Below are positions 1-7,386 of a DNA stretch of 64,000 nt, one piece after another. How positions within the stretch are numbered: position 1 is the first letter of the stretch; each line of letters starts with the position of its first letter. A program made the position numbers and the translations under genes. Where the stretch lies: positions 1 through 64,000 of the forward strand of contig NZ_JAGSOH010000024.1 of NCBI RefSeq assembly GCF_018139625.1. The letters are read 5' to 3'. Under the pieces are notes generated by a model. That model had not been told where the DNA came from. It did not search any database and was given only the letters and a program-made list of their open reading frames with translations. This DNA comes from Actinospica acidithermotolerans (GTDB lineage: Bacteria; Actinomycetota; Actinomycetes; Streptomycetales; Catenulisporaceae).

Positions 1-685
1 GGTCGGGGGCGAACGTGGGGACGCCGCCCAGCATGGCAAGGGACTGAGTCAGGGCCTCGTCGGGGTACGGAGCCAGGTAGGCGCCCAGGTTCGCCGCCTC
101 CATGGCGCCGGGGCCGCCTCCGGTGGCCACGGTGAAGCCGGCTCGCGCGACGCTTCTGCCGAGCAGCGCCGCCTGGGTGTAGCCGTCGGTGCCGCGCTCC
201 AGTTCGTGGCCGCCCATGACGCCGACGATGCGCTTGCCCGCCACCCACTCGTCGAGGGCGTCCTCGATCGAGTCGTCGTGCAGGCCGCGCAGGGCGAGGG
301 CCAGTACGTCCTCGCGCGCCTTGGGGCGCCTGGACCACTGGTACGCGAGTGCGTCAGGGGTCTGATCGTACGGCTTCGCCTCGATGCCCTCGTAGAGCTC
401 CTCGGGGGAGTAGAGGCCGACGCGGTACGGGTCGAAGGGCAGGTTCGGCGCGGGCTCGAAGACGAGGGCTCCGCGCTGGCGGAGGTCGGCGGTCACCGTC
501 TCGGTCAGGCCGCAGCCGAGGAACGCGGTGTCCTCGACGTCGGAGGATCTCAGTTCCCAGCCGCGTTCTCGGAGATCCACCGCTTGGATCCGGCAGCCCG
601 CGAGGGTTCCCGGGTGCTTCGAGACGTACCTGTCGAACTGCTCCAGCGACTCGATCTCCACGACGAGCGAGTCTATCCCCCGCAT
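1..685 (-). CDS. LOG-family Rossmann nucleotide-binding protein (3' end outside window)
   Basis: The reading frame is open from an ATG at 685 to the window edge, giving 228 visible residues; the C-terminus lies beyond base 1. A GGAG ribosome-binding site sits about 8 nt before the ATG. The first ~150 residues are not recognised. From residue ~153 a Rossmann strand (IVGVMGGHELERG) begins, followed at 189-202 by GGGPGAMEAANLGA, the signature of the LOG/TIGR00730 ('lysine decarboxylase-like') family that includes cytokinin-riboside phosphoribohydrolases. The long N-terminal extension is unlike the short plant-type LOG enzymes and resembles the larger bacterial relatives, so the substrate is unknown. 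It is divergent from the chitinase. Confidence 0.8.
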   Translation of the reverse strand, partial: MRGIDSLVVEIESLEQFDRYVSKHPGTLAGCRIQAVDLRERGWELRSSDVEDTAFLGCGLTETVTADLRQRGALVFEPAPNLPFDPYRVGLYSPEELYEGIEAKPYDQTPDALAYQWSRRPKAREDVLALALRGLHDDSIEDALDEWVAGKRIVGVMGGHELERGTDGYTQAALLGRSVARAGFTVATGGGPGAMEAANLGAYLAPYPDEALTQSLAMLGGVPTFAPD

Positions 686-744
686 GGTTGCTCCGAGTTA
701 ACGTTTCCACAAGCCGCGATTGACCGTCTCTTAGGCCGGGGGGC

Positions 745-773
745 TTGACGCGGGGAATGGTCTAGTCCAATCT
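745..773 (+). promoter_or_regulatory. Putative chitinase promoter with DasR-type operator (dre)
   Basis: TGGTCTAGTCCA at 758-769 differs by one base from the palindromic core TGGTCTAGACCA bound by the GlcNAc-responsive GntR repressor DasR in streptomycetes. A TTGACG hexamer at 745-750 lies just upstream and a weak -10 would fall at about 768-774, so the operator would occupy the promoter spacer, as described for Streptomyces chitinase genes. The site lies about 70 bp before the chitinase ATG. The assignment is by motif match only. Confidence 0.65.
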
Positions 774-838
774 TCGCTGTACGGCACCACGGTGCAGTGT
801 CGCGCCGGGGCCGTCCGCAGAAAGGGCCTCCCACACCC

Positions 839-2410
839 ATGGCAAGAAATCAACCTACGCATGACAAGCGTGTCCGGGCCGCGCTCGCGGTGGCCACGGC
901 CGCGGCCGTCGCCGTCGCCGGGGCGTTCTTCGCCACCCAGGCTCAGGCCGCCTCGGGCAACCTGCTGACCAACGGAAGCTTCGCCACCGGCAGTCTCTCC
1001 GGCTGGACGTGCGATGCGGGGACCGCGTCGGTGGTCACATCGCCGGTCTACTCCGGGGACACGTACGCGCTGGCGGGCGCGGCGAACAACTCGGACGACG
1101 CGCAGTGCACGCAGACCGTCTCCGTCCAGCCGAACAGCACGTACTCGCTGTCCGGCGAGTTCGAGGGCGACTACGTGTTCCTCGGCGTCAGCGGCGGCTC
1201 TGACACCTGGACGCCCGCCGCCTCCTCGTGGCAGCAGCTGTCGATGAGCTTCACCACGAGCTCGTCGCAGACCTCTGTGACCATCTACACCCACGGCTGG
1301 TACGCCGAGGGCACCTACTACGCCGACAACCTGACGCTCACCGGCGCGGCGGGCGGCGGTTCCACCAGCTCCAGCCCGTCGGCCAGCGCGACCACGACCA
1401 CCGCGTCGCCGTCGCCCACCGCCACGACGGCCTCGGCCTCCGCCTCGCCGACGGCGACCACGGCCTCGCCGACCGCCTCGTCCACCGGGAGCTCCGGTTC
1501 CGGCGGCAGCGGCCTGCCGAAGCACGTGCTGGCCGGCTACTGGCAGGACTTCACCAACGGCGCCGAGTCGATGAGCCTGGCCGGCGTGCCGTCCGGCTAC
1601 AACCTGGTCGACGTCGCGTTCGCCACGGCCGACTCGGCCAACGACGGCGGCGTCACGTTCTCCATCGACTCCGGCCTGTCCACCGCGCTCGGCGGCTACA
1701 CGGCGGCGCAGTTCACCGCCGACGTCGCCACACTGCACTCGCGCGGCCAGAAGGTGATCCTCTCGATCGGCGGGCAGAACGGCACGATCAGCATCGGCTC
1801 GTCGAGCGCCGCGACGAACTTCGCCAACAGCGTCTACAGCCTGATGAAGCAGTACGGCTTCGACGGCGTGGACATCGACCTGGAGAACGGGCTCAACGTC
1901 ACCTACACCGCCCAGGCGCTGCAGGACCTCAGCTCGCTGGACGGCTCGTCGCTGATCATCACGCTCGCTCCGCAGACCATTGACATGCAGTCCACCTCCT
2001 CGGACTACTTCCAGCTCGCGCTCGACATCAAGAGCATCCTGACCATCTCGTACACCCAGTACTACAACTCGGGCTCGATGAACGGCTGCGACGGCAACGT
2101 CTACAGCGAGGGCACCGAGAACTTCCTGACCGCGCTGGCCTGCACCCAGCTGCAGGGCGGCCTGAGCGCGTCGCAGGTCGGCCTCGGCCTGCCCGCGTCG
2201 AGCTCGGCGGCGGGCAGCGGCTACGTCTCGCCCTCCGTGGTCACCGCCGCGCTCGGCTGCCTGGCCAAGGGCACCGGCTGCGGCAGCTTCGTCCCGAGCA
2301 CCACCTACCCGGGCATCGGCGGCGCGATGGACTGGTCCATCAACTGGGACGCCTCCAACGGCTACTCCTTCCTGAACACCGTGGGCGCCTACCTGAGTTC
2401 GCTGCCGTAA
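839..2410 (+). CDS. Secreted GH18 chitinase with N-terminal carbohydrate-binding module
   Basis: An exported enzyme predicted to hydrolyse beta-1,4-GlcNAc polymers outside the cell. The chosen ATG at 839 begins a classical Sec signal peptide (basic start, Ala/Val-rich core, cleavage near AQA-AS at residue ~38); an upstream in-frame GTG at 797 would put a non-signal extension in front. Residues ~38-160 form a beta-rich CBM-like domain (NLLTNGSFATGSLSGW start). A Ser/Thr/Ala/Pro linker covers ~165-215, and the GH18 barrel follows. The catalytic motif DGVDIDLE is at 342-349, with Glu349 as the expected proton donor. At 523 residues it has the size of a Streptomyces two-domain GH18 chitinase. Probable DasR control is noted under the upstream operator. 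Confidence 0.9.
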   Translation: MARNQPTHDKRVRAALAVATAAAVAVAGAFFATQAQAASGNLLTNGSFATGSLSGWTCDAGTASVVTSPVYSGDTYALAGAANNSDDAQCTQTVSVQPNSTYSLSGEFEGDYVFLGVSGGSDTWTPAASSWQQLSMSFTTSSSQTSVTIYTHGWYAEGTYYADNLTLTGAAGGGSTSSSPSASATTTTASPSPTATTASASASPTATTASPTASSTGSSGSGGSGLPKHVLAGYWQDFTNGAESMSLAGVPSGYNLVDVAFATADSANDGGVTFSIDSGLSTALGGYTAAQFTADVATLHSRGQKVILSIGGQNGTISIGSSSAATNFANSVYSLMKQYGFDGVDIDLENGLNVTYTAQALQDLSSLDGSSLIITLAPQTIDMQSTSSDYFQLALDIKSILTISYTQYYNSGSMNGCDGNVYSEGTENFLTALACTQLQGGLSASQVGLGLPASSSAAGSGYVSPSVVTAALGCLAKGTGCGSFVPSTTYPGIGGAMDWSINWDASNGYSFLNTVGAYLSSLP

Positions 2411-2496
2411 CGTGACCCCCCTGTTACTCAATACTTTGGTAAAGGCTGCGTTCCGGTCCTTGTAGCTGCGGAGAGGTGCGTGCCAGGCTCCCGGGC

Positions 2497-3219
2497 ATGG
2501 CACGCACCTATCTGTCGACGCTCTCCCCGCGCCGCCGTTGGGGCATCGCCTCGGCCGCGGCCGGAGTCGCGCTCGCCGTCACGGCGGGACTCGGGGAGCC
2601 CTGGGGCTATTCGGCCGTCAGCGGCCTGCCGAGGGACTCCGGGTCCAGCAACGTCCCCCTGCTCGCCAGCACCCTTCAGGTCTTCCACTGGACGACGGCG
2701 TCCGCGGACCTCGGCGGGAGCAAACCCTGGATCGCGGCGTTCGTGCTCGACCTCGTCTGGCCCCTGCTCATCCTGATCGGAGCCCGCGCGCTCGCCGGCG
2801 GGCTCGCGATGCGCAGAGCCAAGTTCTCCCTGATCATCGGCGTGTGGAGCATCACGACGCTCGCCGGCGCGTTCGCCGGGGTCGTCGCGGGCCTGGTCGA
2901 CCACGGGACGCGCGGCGGGGTCCTGCCCCGTGTCGCGTTCGCGACCACCGCCGCGCACACCGGCGACGTGCTCGCCGTCCAGGCCGCGACGATGGCCCTG
3001 GTCGGCGTGCTGATCGGCTGGCTGCCCGGCGTCGCCGCGGCGATCGCCTACTCGGTCAGGCGCCCCGTCCCCGAGCCGGAGACGACCGGCGAGGAGAAGA
3101 CGCTGACCGGGGACACGGCCACGATGAGCCTGGAGAGCCTCGAGGAGCTGCGGCACGCCCGCCGGGATGACGGCGGCCGCATGCGCGACGCGGGCACCAG
3201 CGAGTTCTTCAGGGTCTGA
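2497..3219 (+). CDS. Conserved integral membrane protein
   Basis: A 240-residue protein with about four hydrophobic segments (near residues 15-35, 75-100, 108-130 and 160-185) and a charged cytosolic tail ending in SEFFRV. I do not recognise a named family. The start is uncertain: an in-frame GTG at 2476 follows a GGAGAG very closely, while the ATG at 2497 (MARTYLST) begins a typical N-terminus with basic residues before the first membrane segment, so I used the ATG. It stands alone between the chitinase and the convergent TetR gene, and no catalytic motif is apparent. Confidence 0.75.
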   Translation: MARTYLSTLSPRRRWGIASAAAGVALAVTAGLGEPWGYSAVSGLPRDSGSSNVPLLASTLQVFHWTTASADLGGSKPWIAAFVLDLVWPLLILIGARALAGGLAMRRAKFSLIIGVWSITTLAGAFAGVVAGLVDHGTRGGVLPRVAFATTAAHTGDVLAVQAATMALVGVLIGWLPGVAAAIAYSVRRPVPEPETTGEEKTLTGDTATMSLESLEELRHARRDDGGRMRDAGTSEFFRV

Positions 3220-3305
3220 GGCGACTCGCACCGCTCCACCTTCGGCCCGCGCGCGTCGACGAGACGTGTCGCGGGCTGAAGCCTTCGCGGCGGGTGCGCC
3301 GGGGC

Positions 3306-3944
3306 TCAGTAGTCGTCCGCGCGCGCCCGCGAGAGTTGCCGCACCTTGGAGGTCGGAGTGCGGCGCTCGTAGCCCAGAAGGGTGTACGCCAGGAAGATGT
3401 TGTGCTCCACCAGATCGTCGAGCGAGTCTGGGCCGTCCGGGCGATACCACTGGGCGACGGCGTTGCACGAGGCGATGATCGAGCGGCGCACGTCGTCCGG
3501 GTACGGGGTGGTGAAGATCCCGGCGGCGACCCCGGCGTCGATCGGCTGCCGGAACCGGTCGCTGGCCTCGCGCTGCCTGGCCCGGTAGCGCTCCCGCTCC
3601 TCGTCCTCCAGCGCGCGGGCCTCGTTCATCAGCATCAGGCTGGCCTCGGAGCGCTCGGCCCGGTAGCGCACGGTCGCGCCGACCACGGCGGCGAGCCTGC
3701 GGGCCGGATCGTGCCCGGCCTCGGCCAGTGCCTCCGCGCAGCGCGCCTGGTAGTCGTCCATCCCCTCGTGCAGTAGTGCGGCGAGAAGCGCCTGCTTGCT
3801 CGGGTAATAGTGGTACAGGGCGGACAGGCTGACCCCTGCCGCCGCGGCGATCTCCCGGATCGAGACCGCGTGGTAGCCCCGCTCCGCGAACTGCGCCGAG
3901 GCCGCGGCGAGCAGGGCCTTGTGGCCTGCGGGGCGAACCGTCAC
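3306..3944 (-). CDS. TetR-family transcriptional regulator
   Basis: A 212-residue repressor. The N-terminus carries a clear TetR helix-turn-helix (FAERGYHAVSIREIAAAAG followed by the recognition segment SALYHYYPSKQALL, residues ~17-55) and a helical ligand domain follows. The GTG start at 3944 is preceded by a strong GGAGGGAG at good spacing; much longer open frames on this strand are only absence of stops. It is divergent from the acyl-CoA dehydrogenase, with a palindromic operator between them (3990-4009), so it most likely represses itself and that gene in response to an acyl-CoA or related ligand. The ligand is inferred from context only. Confidence 0.9.
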   Translation of the reverse strand: MTVRPAGHKALLAAASAQFAERGYHAVSIREIAAAAGVSLSALYHYYPSKQALLAALLHEGMDDYQARCAEALAEAGHDPARRLAAVVGATVRYRAERSEASLMLMNEARALEDEERERYRARQREASDRFRQPIDAGVAAGIFTTPYPDDVRRSIIASCNAVAQWYRPDGPDSLDDLVEHNIFLAYTLLGYERRTPTSKVRQLSRARADDY

Positions 3945-3989
3945 GGCGACTCCCTCCGGGGATGGACAAGTAGTGCTACTGGCGAGTAG

Positions 3990-4009
3990 CTTAACGAGCG
4001 TTCGTTGAG
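3990..4009. promoter_or_regulatory. Putative TetR operator between regulator and acyl-CoA dehydrogenase
   Basis: AACGAGCGTTCGTT at 3993-4006 is a 14-bp palindrome with 6 of 7 base pairs symmetric, close to the AACGAACGTTCGTT type recognised by several actinobacterial TetR regulators of acyl-CoA metabolism. It lies 46 bp before the TetR start and 29 bp before the dehydrogenase start, and so could control both divergent genes. Confidence 0.6.
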
Positions 4010-4037
4010 TTTGCGAGACACAGGATAGGGGTCGGCG

Positions 4038-5195
4038 GTGCTCCGGAGCATTTACAACGAGGACCACGAGGCGTTCCGCGCCATGATCCGGGACTTCATC
4101 GAGTCCGAGGTCGCGCCGGAGTACCACGAGTGGGAGAAGGACGGCCACCCGCCGCGCGAGTTCTACAAGAAGCTCGGCGAGCTCGGCGTCTTCGGCATCA
4201 ACGTGCCGGAGGAGTACGGCGGCGCGGGCGAGACCTCCTACAAGTTCGAGGCCATCATCATGGAGGAGACCGCCCGCGCGGGCGTCACCTTCGGCGCGGC
4301 GGGCATCCACGTCAACCTGGTGCGCCCGTACCTCCTGGCCTTCGCCAGCGAGGAGCAGAAGCAGCGCTGGATGCCGGGCTACATCACCGGCGAGATGATG
4401 GGCGCGCTCGCGATGACCGAGCCCGGCACGGGCTCCGACCTGGCCGGCATCGCCACCACCGCCAAGCTCTCCGCGGACGGCACGCACTACGTGCTCAACG
4501 GCGCCAAGACCTTCATCTCCGGCGGCGTGCTGGCCGACCGGGTGCTGGTCGTGGCCCGCACCTCCCCGGCGACCGCGGAGAACCGGCGCGGCGGCCTGTC
4601 CATCCTGTTCGTGGACACGAAGTCCGAGGGCTACACCGTCGGCAAGAAGCTGGACAAGATCGGCCTGAAGACCTCGGACACCGCCGAGCTGTCCTTCCAG
4701 GACGTGCGGGTGCCGGTCGAGGACCTGCTCGGCGAGGAGGGCCAGGCCTTCAAGTACCTGACCCACAACCTGGTCGAGGAGCGGCTGGCCATCATCGTCG
4801 GCTCGACCGCGCAGGCCGGGGCCGCGATCCGCTTCGCGGTGGACTACGTCAAGGAGCGCAAGGCCTTCGGCCAGCCCGTCAGCTCGTTCCAGAACACGAA
4901 GTTCGTGCTCGCCGACTGCGAGGCCGACTACCAGGCCGCGCAGGCGCTGACCGACCGCGCCATCGAGCTGTTCGACCAGGGCAAGCTGACCCCGGCCGAC
5001 GCCGCCGCCGCGAAGATCTTCACCACCGAGGCGGCCGGCCGGATCATCGACAAGTGCCTGCAGCTGCACGGCGGCTACGGCTACATCAACGAGTACCCGA
5101 TCGCCCGCCTGTACGCCGACACCCGCGTCTCTCGGCTCTACGGCGGCACCTCGGAGATCATGCGCACGATCGTCGCGAAGTCGCTCGGCCTGTAG
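4038..5195 (+). CDS. Acyl-CoA dehydrogenase (LCAD/IVD-type catalytic base)
   Basis: A 385-residue FAD enzyme predicted to introduce a C2-C3 double bond into an acyl-CoA in fatty-acid or branched-chain acid breakdown, passing electrons to ETF. The usual blocks are present: an N-terminal helical domain, the beta-domain motif ALAMTEPGTGSDL (~123-135), and the C-terminal helices with QLHGGYGYINEYPIAR. The late Glu used by short/medium-chain enzymes (YEGTSEI) is Gly here (LYGGTSEI, ~368-375). By family knowledge the base is then expected in helix G, and EERL at 247-250 supplies Glu248, as in long-chain and isovaleryl-CoA dehydrogenases. The GTG start at 4038 follows AGGATAGGGG. Likely regulated by the divergent TetR. 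Confidence 0.92.
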   Translation: MLRSIYNEDHEAFRAMIRDFIESEVAPEYHEWEKDGHPPREFYKKLGELGVFGINVPEEYGGAGETSYKFEAIIMEETARAGVTFGAAGIHVNLVRPYLLAFASEEQKQRWMPGYITGEMMGALAMTEPGTGSDLAGIATTAKLSADGTHYVLNGAKTFISGGVLADRVLVVARTSPATAENRRGGLSILFVDTKSEGYTVGKKLDKIGLKTSDTAELSFQDVRVPVEDLLGEEGQAFKYLTHNLVEERLAIIVGSTAQAGAAIRFAVDYVKERKAFGQPVSSFQNTKFVLADCEADYQAAQALTDRAIELFDQGKLTPADAAAAKIFTTEAAGRIIDKCLQLHGGYGYINEYPIARLYADTRVSRLYGGTSEIMRTIVAKSLGL

Positions 5196-5241
5196 ATCCG
5201 GCCCCGGCGACGGGAATCCCCGCACCGAAGCAGCGCCCCGA

Positions 5242-5270
5242 CGGCCCGCCGGAAAATACCCGGCGGGCCG
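5242..5270 (+). terminator. Hairpin terminator after acyl-CoA dehydrogenase
   Basis: A perfect 11-bp GC stem (5242-5252 with 5260-5270) encloses the 7-nt loop AAAATAC. There is no T-tract, as is common for actinobacterial terminators. It lies 46 nt after the dehydrogenase stop and before the GNAT gene, separating the two. Confidence 0.6.
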
Positions 5271-5296
5271 GACCCGTCTGCGCATAGGGTGGCGGC

Positions 5297-5728
5297 ATGA
5301 TCGACTACGAGATACTCCCGGCCCGGCCGGAGCAGGCGGCGGCGGTGCTGGAGTTCTGGCGCGCGGCGGCCGAGGGCACCAGCATCAGCGACGACCCGGA
5401 CGGTGTCCGGATCCTGATCGAGCGCGACCCCGGGGCGCTGCTGCTCGCCGTGGACGGGGACCGGATCCTCGGCACGGTCATCGCCGGATTCGACGGCTGG
5501 CGCTGCCACCTCTACCGGCTCGCCGTCGACCCGCGGATGCGGCGCCGCGGCATCGGCTCGGCCCTGCTGACGGCCGCGCACCGCCGCTTCGACTCCTTCG
5601 GCGGACGGCGCGCCGACGCGATGGTGCTGGAGCACAACGAGACCGGGCAGTCGGCCTGGAAGGCGGCCGGGTACCGCCGCGAGGACCAGTGGCGCCGCTG
5701 GGTGAAACCCCTCGGCCGAGCGTCCTGA
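5297..5728 (+). CDS. GNAT-family N-acetyltransferase
   Basis: A 143-residue single-domain acetyltransferase. The acetyl-CoA pyrophosphate-binding motif A is clear: LYRLAVDPRMRRRGIGSALL (~75-94), with the R-R-x-G-I-G loop. A motif B-like segment (VLEHNETGQSAWKAAGYRRE) follows. The substrate cannot be told from sequence; small GNATs of this size act on amino acids, antibiotics or protein N-termini. It is transcribed alone between a hairpin terminator and the VOC gene. Confidence 0.88.
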   Translation: MIDYEILPARPEQAAAVLEFWRAAAEGTSISDDPDGVRILIERDPGALLLAVDGDRILGTVIAGFDGWRCHLYRLAVDPRMRRRGIGSALLTAAHRRFDSFGGRRADAMVLEHNETGQSAWKAAGYRREDQWRRWVKPLGRAS

Positions 5729-5828
5729 CCCCGCGCCGACCCGCGCGGACGGCGGGATTTCGGAAATGTCGCAGGGCCCGGCTAGGGTCGGGCCCGTACC
5801 AGTGATCTTCGACGGAGAGGAAGCGCCC

Positions 5829-6203
5829 ATGGCCATCGTCAGCGGTTACGCCAGCGCCTCGATCGACTGCCCGGACCCCGCCGCGCTGCTGGAGTTCTAC
5901 CAGAAGCTGACCGGCTGGAAGACTGTGTTCACATCCGAGGAGTTCTCGGCGATCAGCCCGGACGGCGAGCCGGTCAACGGCCTCGGCTTCCAGCGCGTCG
6001 AGCACTACCGCGCGCCGGAGTGGCCGGGCCACGAGCGCCCGCAGCAGTTCCACCTCGACTTCTACGCCGCCGACCTCGACAAGGCGCAGCAGGAGGCGGT
6101 GGAGATCGGCGCGCGGCTCGCCTCGGTCCAGCCGCAGCCGGACAGGTGGCGGGTGCTGCTCGATCCGGTCGGGCACCCGTTCTGCCTCTGCGTCGAGCCC
6201 TGA
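5829..6203 (+). CDS. VOC/glyoxalase-superfamily protein
   Basis: A 124-residue protein of the vicinal oxygen chelate fold: strand SASIDCPDPAALLEFYQKLTGW at the start, QQFHLDFYAADL in the middle and a terminal strand ending LLDPVGHPFCLCVEP. This layout is typical of small actinobacterial glyoxalase/bleomycin-resistance-like proteins of unassigned function. The ATG at 5829 was chosen over 5766 because GGAGAGG precedes it at the right distance and the fold starts immediately. Confidence 0.85.
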   Translation: MAIVSGYASASIDCPDPAALLEFYQKLTGWKTVFTSEEFSAISPDGEPVNGLGFQRVEHYRAPEWPGHERPQQFHLDFYAADLDKAQQEAVEIGARLASVQPQPDRWRVLLDPVGHPFCLCVEP

Positions 6204-6323
6204 TCCGCGGTGGCGCAAAGACTTTGACCTCGGCGCCGGCCGTACCCTACGGTGGGCGCTCATCGATACGACAGGCTTCGAATTCACAGCGCGGCACGGG
6301 GAGTGCGGCGAAAGGGGGCGGAT

Positions 6324-7061
6324 ATGGCCACGGCCAAGCTGAACCAGATCATCGCGGTGGAGAAGGGCGTCAAGAGCAAGTCCTTCGCGGAGCTGACCGA
6401 GGCTCACCACCTGCTGCTCAAGCCCGCGCTGCTGTCCGGCATCTCGCGCAGCTACCAGCCGAAGGACGACGAGGGCGAGCAGCTGCCGCCGGAGTCGACC
6501 AAGGTGCAGGTGAAGGCCGAGGAGGTGCTGCGCAAGACCGCCGCGACGCTGACCCGGCTCTTCGACGTCACCGCGACGAAGGACTGGGCCAACTGCGTGG
6601 CCCGCGCGGACGTCAAGGTCGACGGCACCGTGCTGCTCGAGGACGTGCCGGTGACCTACCTGCTCTTCCTGGAGAAGCAGCTGACCGACCTGCACACCTT
6701 CGTCAAGAAGCTGCCGGTGCTCGACGCGGCGGAGTCCTGGGCGCAGGATGTGTCCTCGGACAGCTGGAAGACCGATCCGGTGCAGACGTACCGGACCAAG
6801 CGGGTGCCGCGCAACCACGTCAAGGCCGAGGCGACCGAGAAGCACCCGGCGCAGGTCGAGGTGTACTACGAGGACGTCACCATCGGCTACTGGACCACGG
6901 TGAAGTTCTCCGGCGCGCTGCCCGCGCGGCGGGTGAACGAGCTGCTGGACCGGGTCGAGAAGCTGCAGCAGGCCGTGAAGTTCGCCCGGGAGGAGGCCAA
7001 CGGCACCGAGGTGGACGACCGGCAGGTCGGCGAGGCGGTGTTCGGCTTCCTGTTCGGCTGA
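6324..7061 (+). CDS. Conserved actinobacterial protein of unknown function
   Basis: A 245-residue soluble, highly charged protein, rich in Lys/Glu and with no signal peptide or membrane segment. It begins MATAKLNQIIAVEKGVKSKS after an AAAGGGGG ribosome-binding site. The helical C-terminus (ARRVNELLDRVEKLQQAVKF) could form a short coiled coil. I recall similar proteins in many streptomycete genomes but cannot assign a function. It sits directly upstream of the permuted tRNA-like region. Confidence 0.8.
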   Translation: MATAKLNQIIAVEKGVKSKSFAELTEAHHLLLKPALLSGISRSYQPKDDEGEQLPPESTKVQVKAEEVLRKTAATLTRLFDVTATKDWANCVARADVKVDGTVLLEDVPVTYLLFLEKQLTDLHTFVKKLPVLDAAESWAQDVSSDSWKTDPVQTYRTKRVPRNHVKAEATEKHPAQVEVYYEDVTIGYWTTVKFSGALPARRVNELLDRVEKLQQAVKFAREEANGTEVDDRQVGEAVFGFLFG

Positions 7062-7159
7062 GCCGCGCAGCGGACAACTCCATAGACTCCTTCCCGGTTG
7101 AGCCCCGGGGAGGTGGCGCGCAAGCGCAGGCTGAAACTCAGTGATCAGGCTGATGCGTA

Positions 7160-7241
7160 CGGCGTGAAAGTGCAGGTTCGAGTCCTGCCCCCGGCACCCG
7201 CGCCGGGGTGGCCCAACCGGTAGAGGCGGCGCCGCTCTCAA
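7160..7241 (+). tRNA. Putative circularly permuted tRNA, unit 1 (apparent anticodon CUC)
   Basis: The 3' half precedes the 5' half. 3' half: CGGCG 7160-7164, variable loop 7165-7171, T-arm GCAGG-TTCGAGT-CCTGC 7172-7188, acceptor strand CCCCGGC 7189-7195, discriminator A7196. After a 6-nt connector (7196-7201, which includes that A) the 5' half follows: acceptor GCCGGGG 7202-7208 (7/7 complementary), TG, D-arm 7211-7227 with GCC/GGC stem and A14, A15, G18, G19 in the loop, then CGCCG 7230-7234 (5/5 complementary to 7160-7164) and loop CTCTCAA 7235-7241. Reassembled length is 77 nt, a normal tRNA size. U33 and A37 are in place. Amino-acid identity is only suggested (CUC would read Glu GAG). CCA is not encoded. 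Functionality is inferred. Confidence 0.55.
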
Positions 7242-7307
7242 ACTCAGGCTCTCGCTCGAGACTCGGTCATCTCCGTCGATCCCCGAATCGACCGGACGCG
7301 GGCGACC

Positions 7308-7386
7308 ACGTGAGTTGCCGGTTCGAATCCGGCCCGCGCCTCTTCACGGCGCGGTAGGCCTAATGGAAGGGCCGCACGTCTGATCA
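7308..7386 (+). tRNA. Putative circularly permuted tRNA, unit 2 (apparent anticodon GAU)
   Basis: Same order as unit 1. 3' half: ACGTG 7308-7312, variable loop AGTT, T-arm GCCGG-TTCGAAT-CCGGC 7317-7333, acceptor CCGCGCC 7334-7340, discriminator T7341. A 7-nt connector (7341-7347, which includes that T) leads to the 5' half: acceptor GGCGCGG 7348-7354 (7/7), TA, D-arm 7357-7373 (GGCC/GGCC stem, loop TAATGGAAG), G26, CACGT 7375-7379 (5/5 with 7308-7312) and loop CTGATCA 7380-7386. The reassembled length is 73 nt. The flanks 7294-7307 and 7387-7401 pair with each other, so the precursor ends extend the anticodon stem. Weak points are C37 and the D-loop, which lacks canonical A14/A21. Identity (Ile-like GAU) is tentative. 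Confidence 0.55.

Noticed and set aside
731..2503. Minus-strand 590-residue frame opposite the chitinase
   Set aside because: Low-complexity Arg/Gly/Val composition typical of antisense GC-rich DNA; the plus strand encodes a clear chitinase.
7104..7198. A standard-order long tRNA (Leu/Ser/Sec size) from CCCGGGG 7104-7110 to the T-arm at 7172-7196
   Set aside because: The acceptor would pair 6/7, but the segment has no D-arm with GG and no coherent anticodon arm; the permuted partner downstream pairs 7/7 and supplies both arms.
5478..7241. Long minus-strand open frame starting with a peptide such as RGQDSNLHFH
   Set aside because: This kind of peptide arises from antisense translation of tRNA T-arms; the frame runs antisense to well-supported genes.
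7202..7341. One standard-order 140-nt tRNA with an intron between the 5' half of unit 1 and the 3' half of unit 2
   Set aside because: Acceptor strands GCCGGGG and CCGCGCC do not pair and the anticodon stem strands do not match; the permuted pairing explains all stems.
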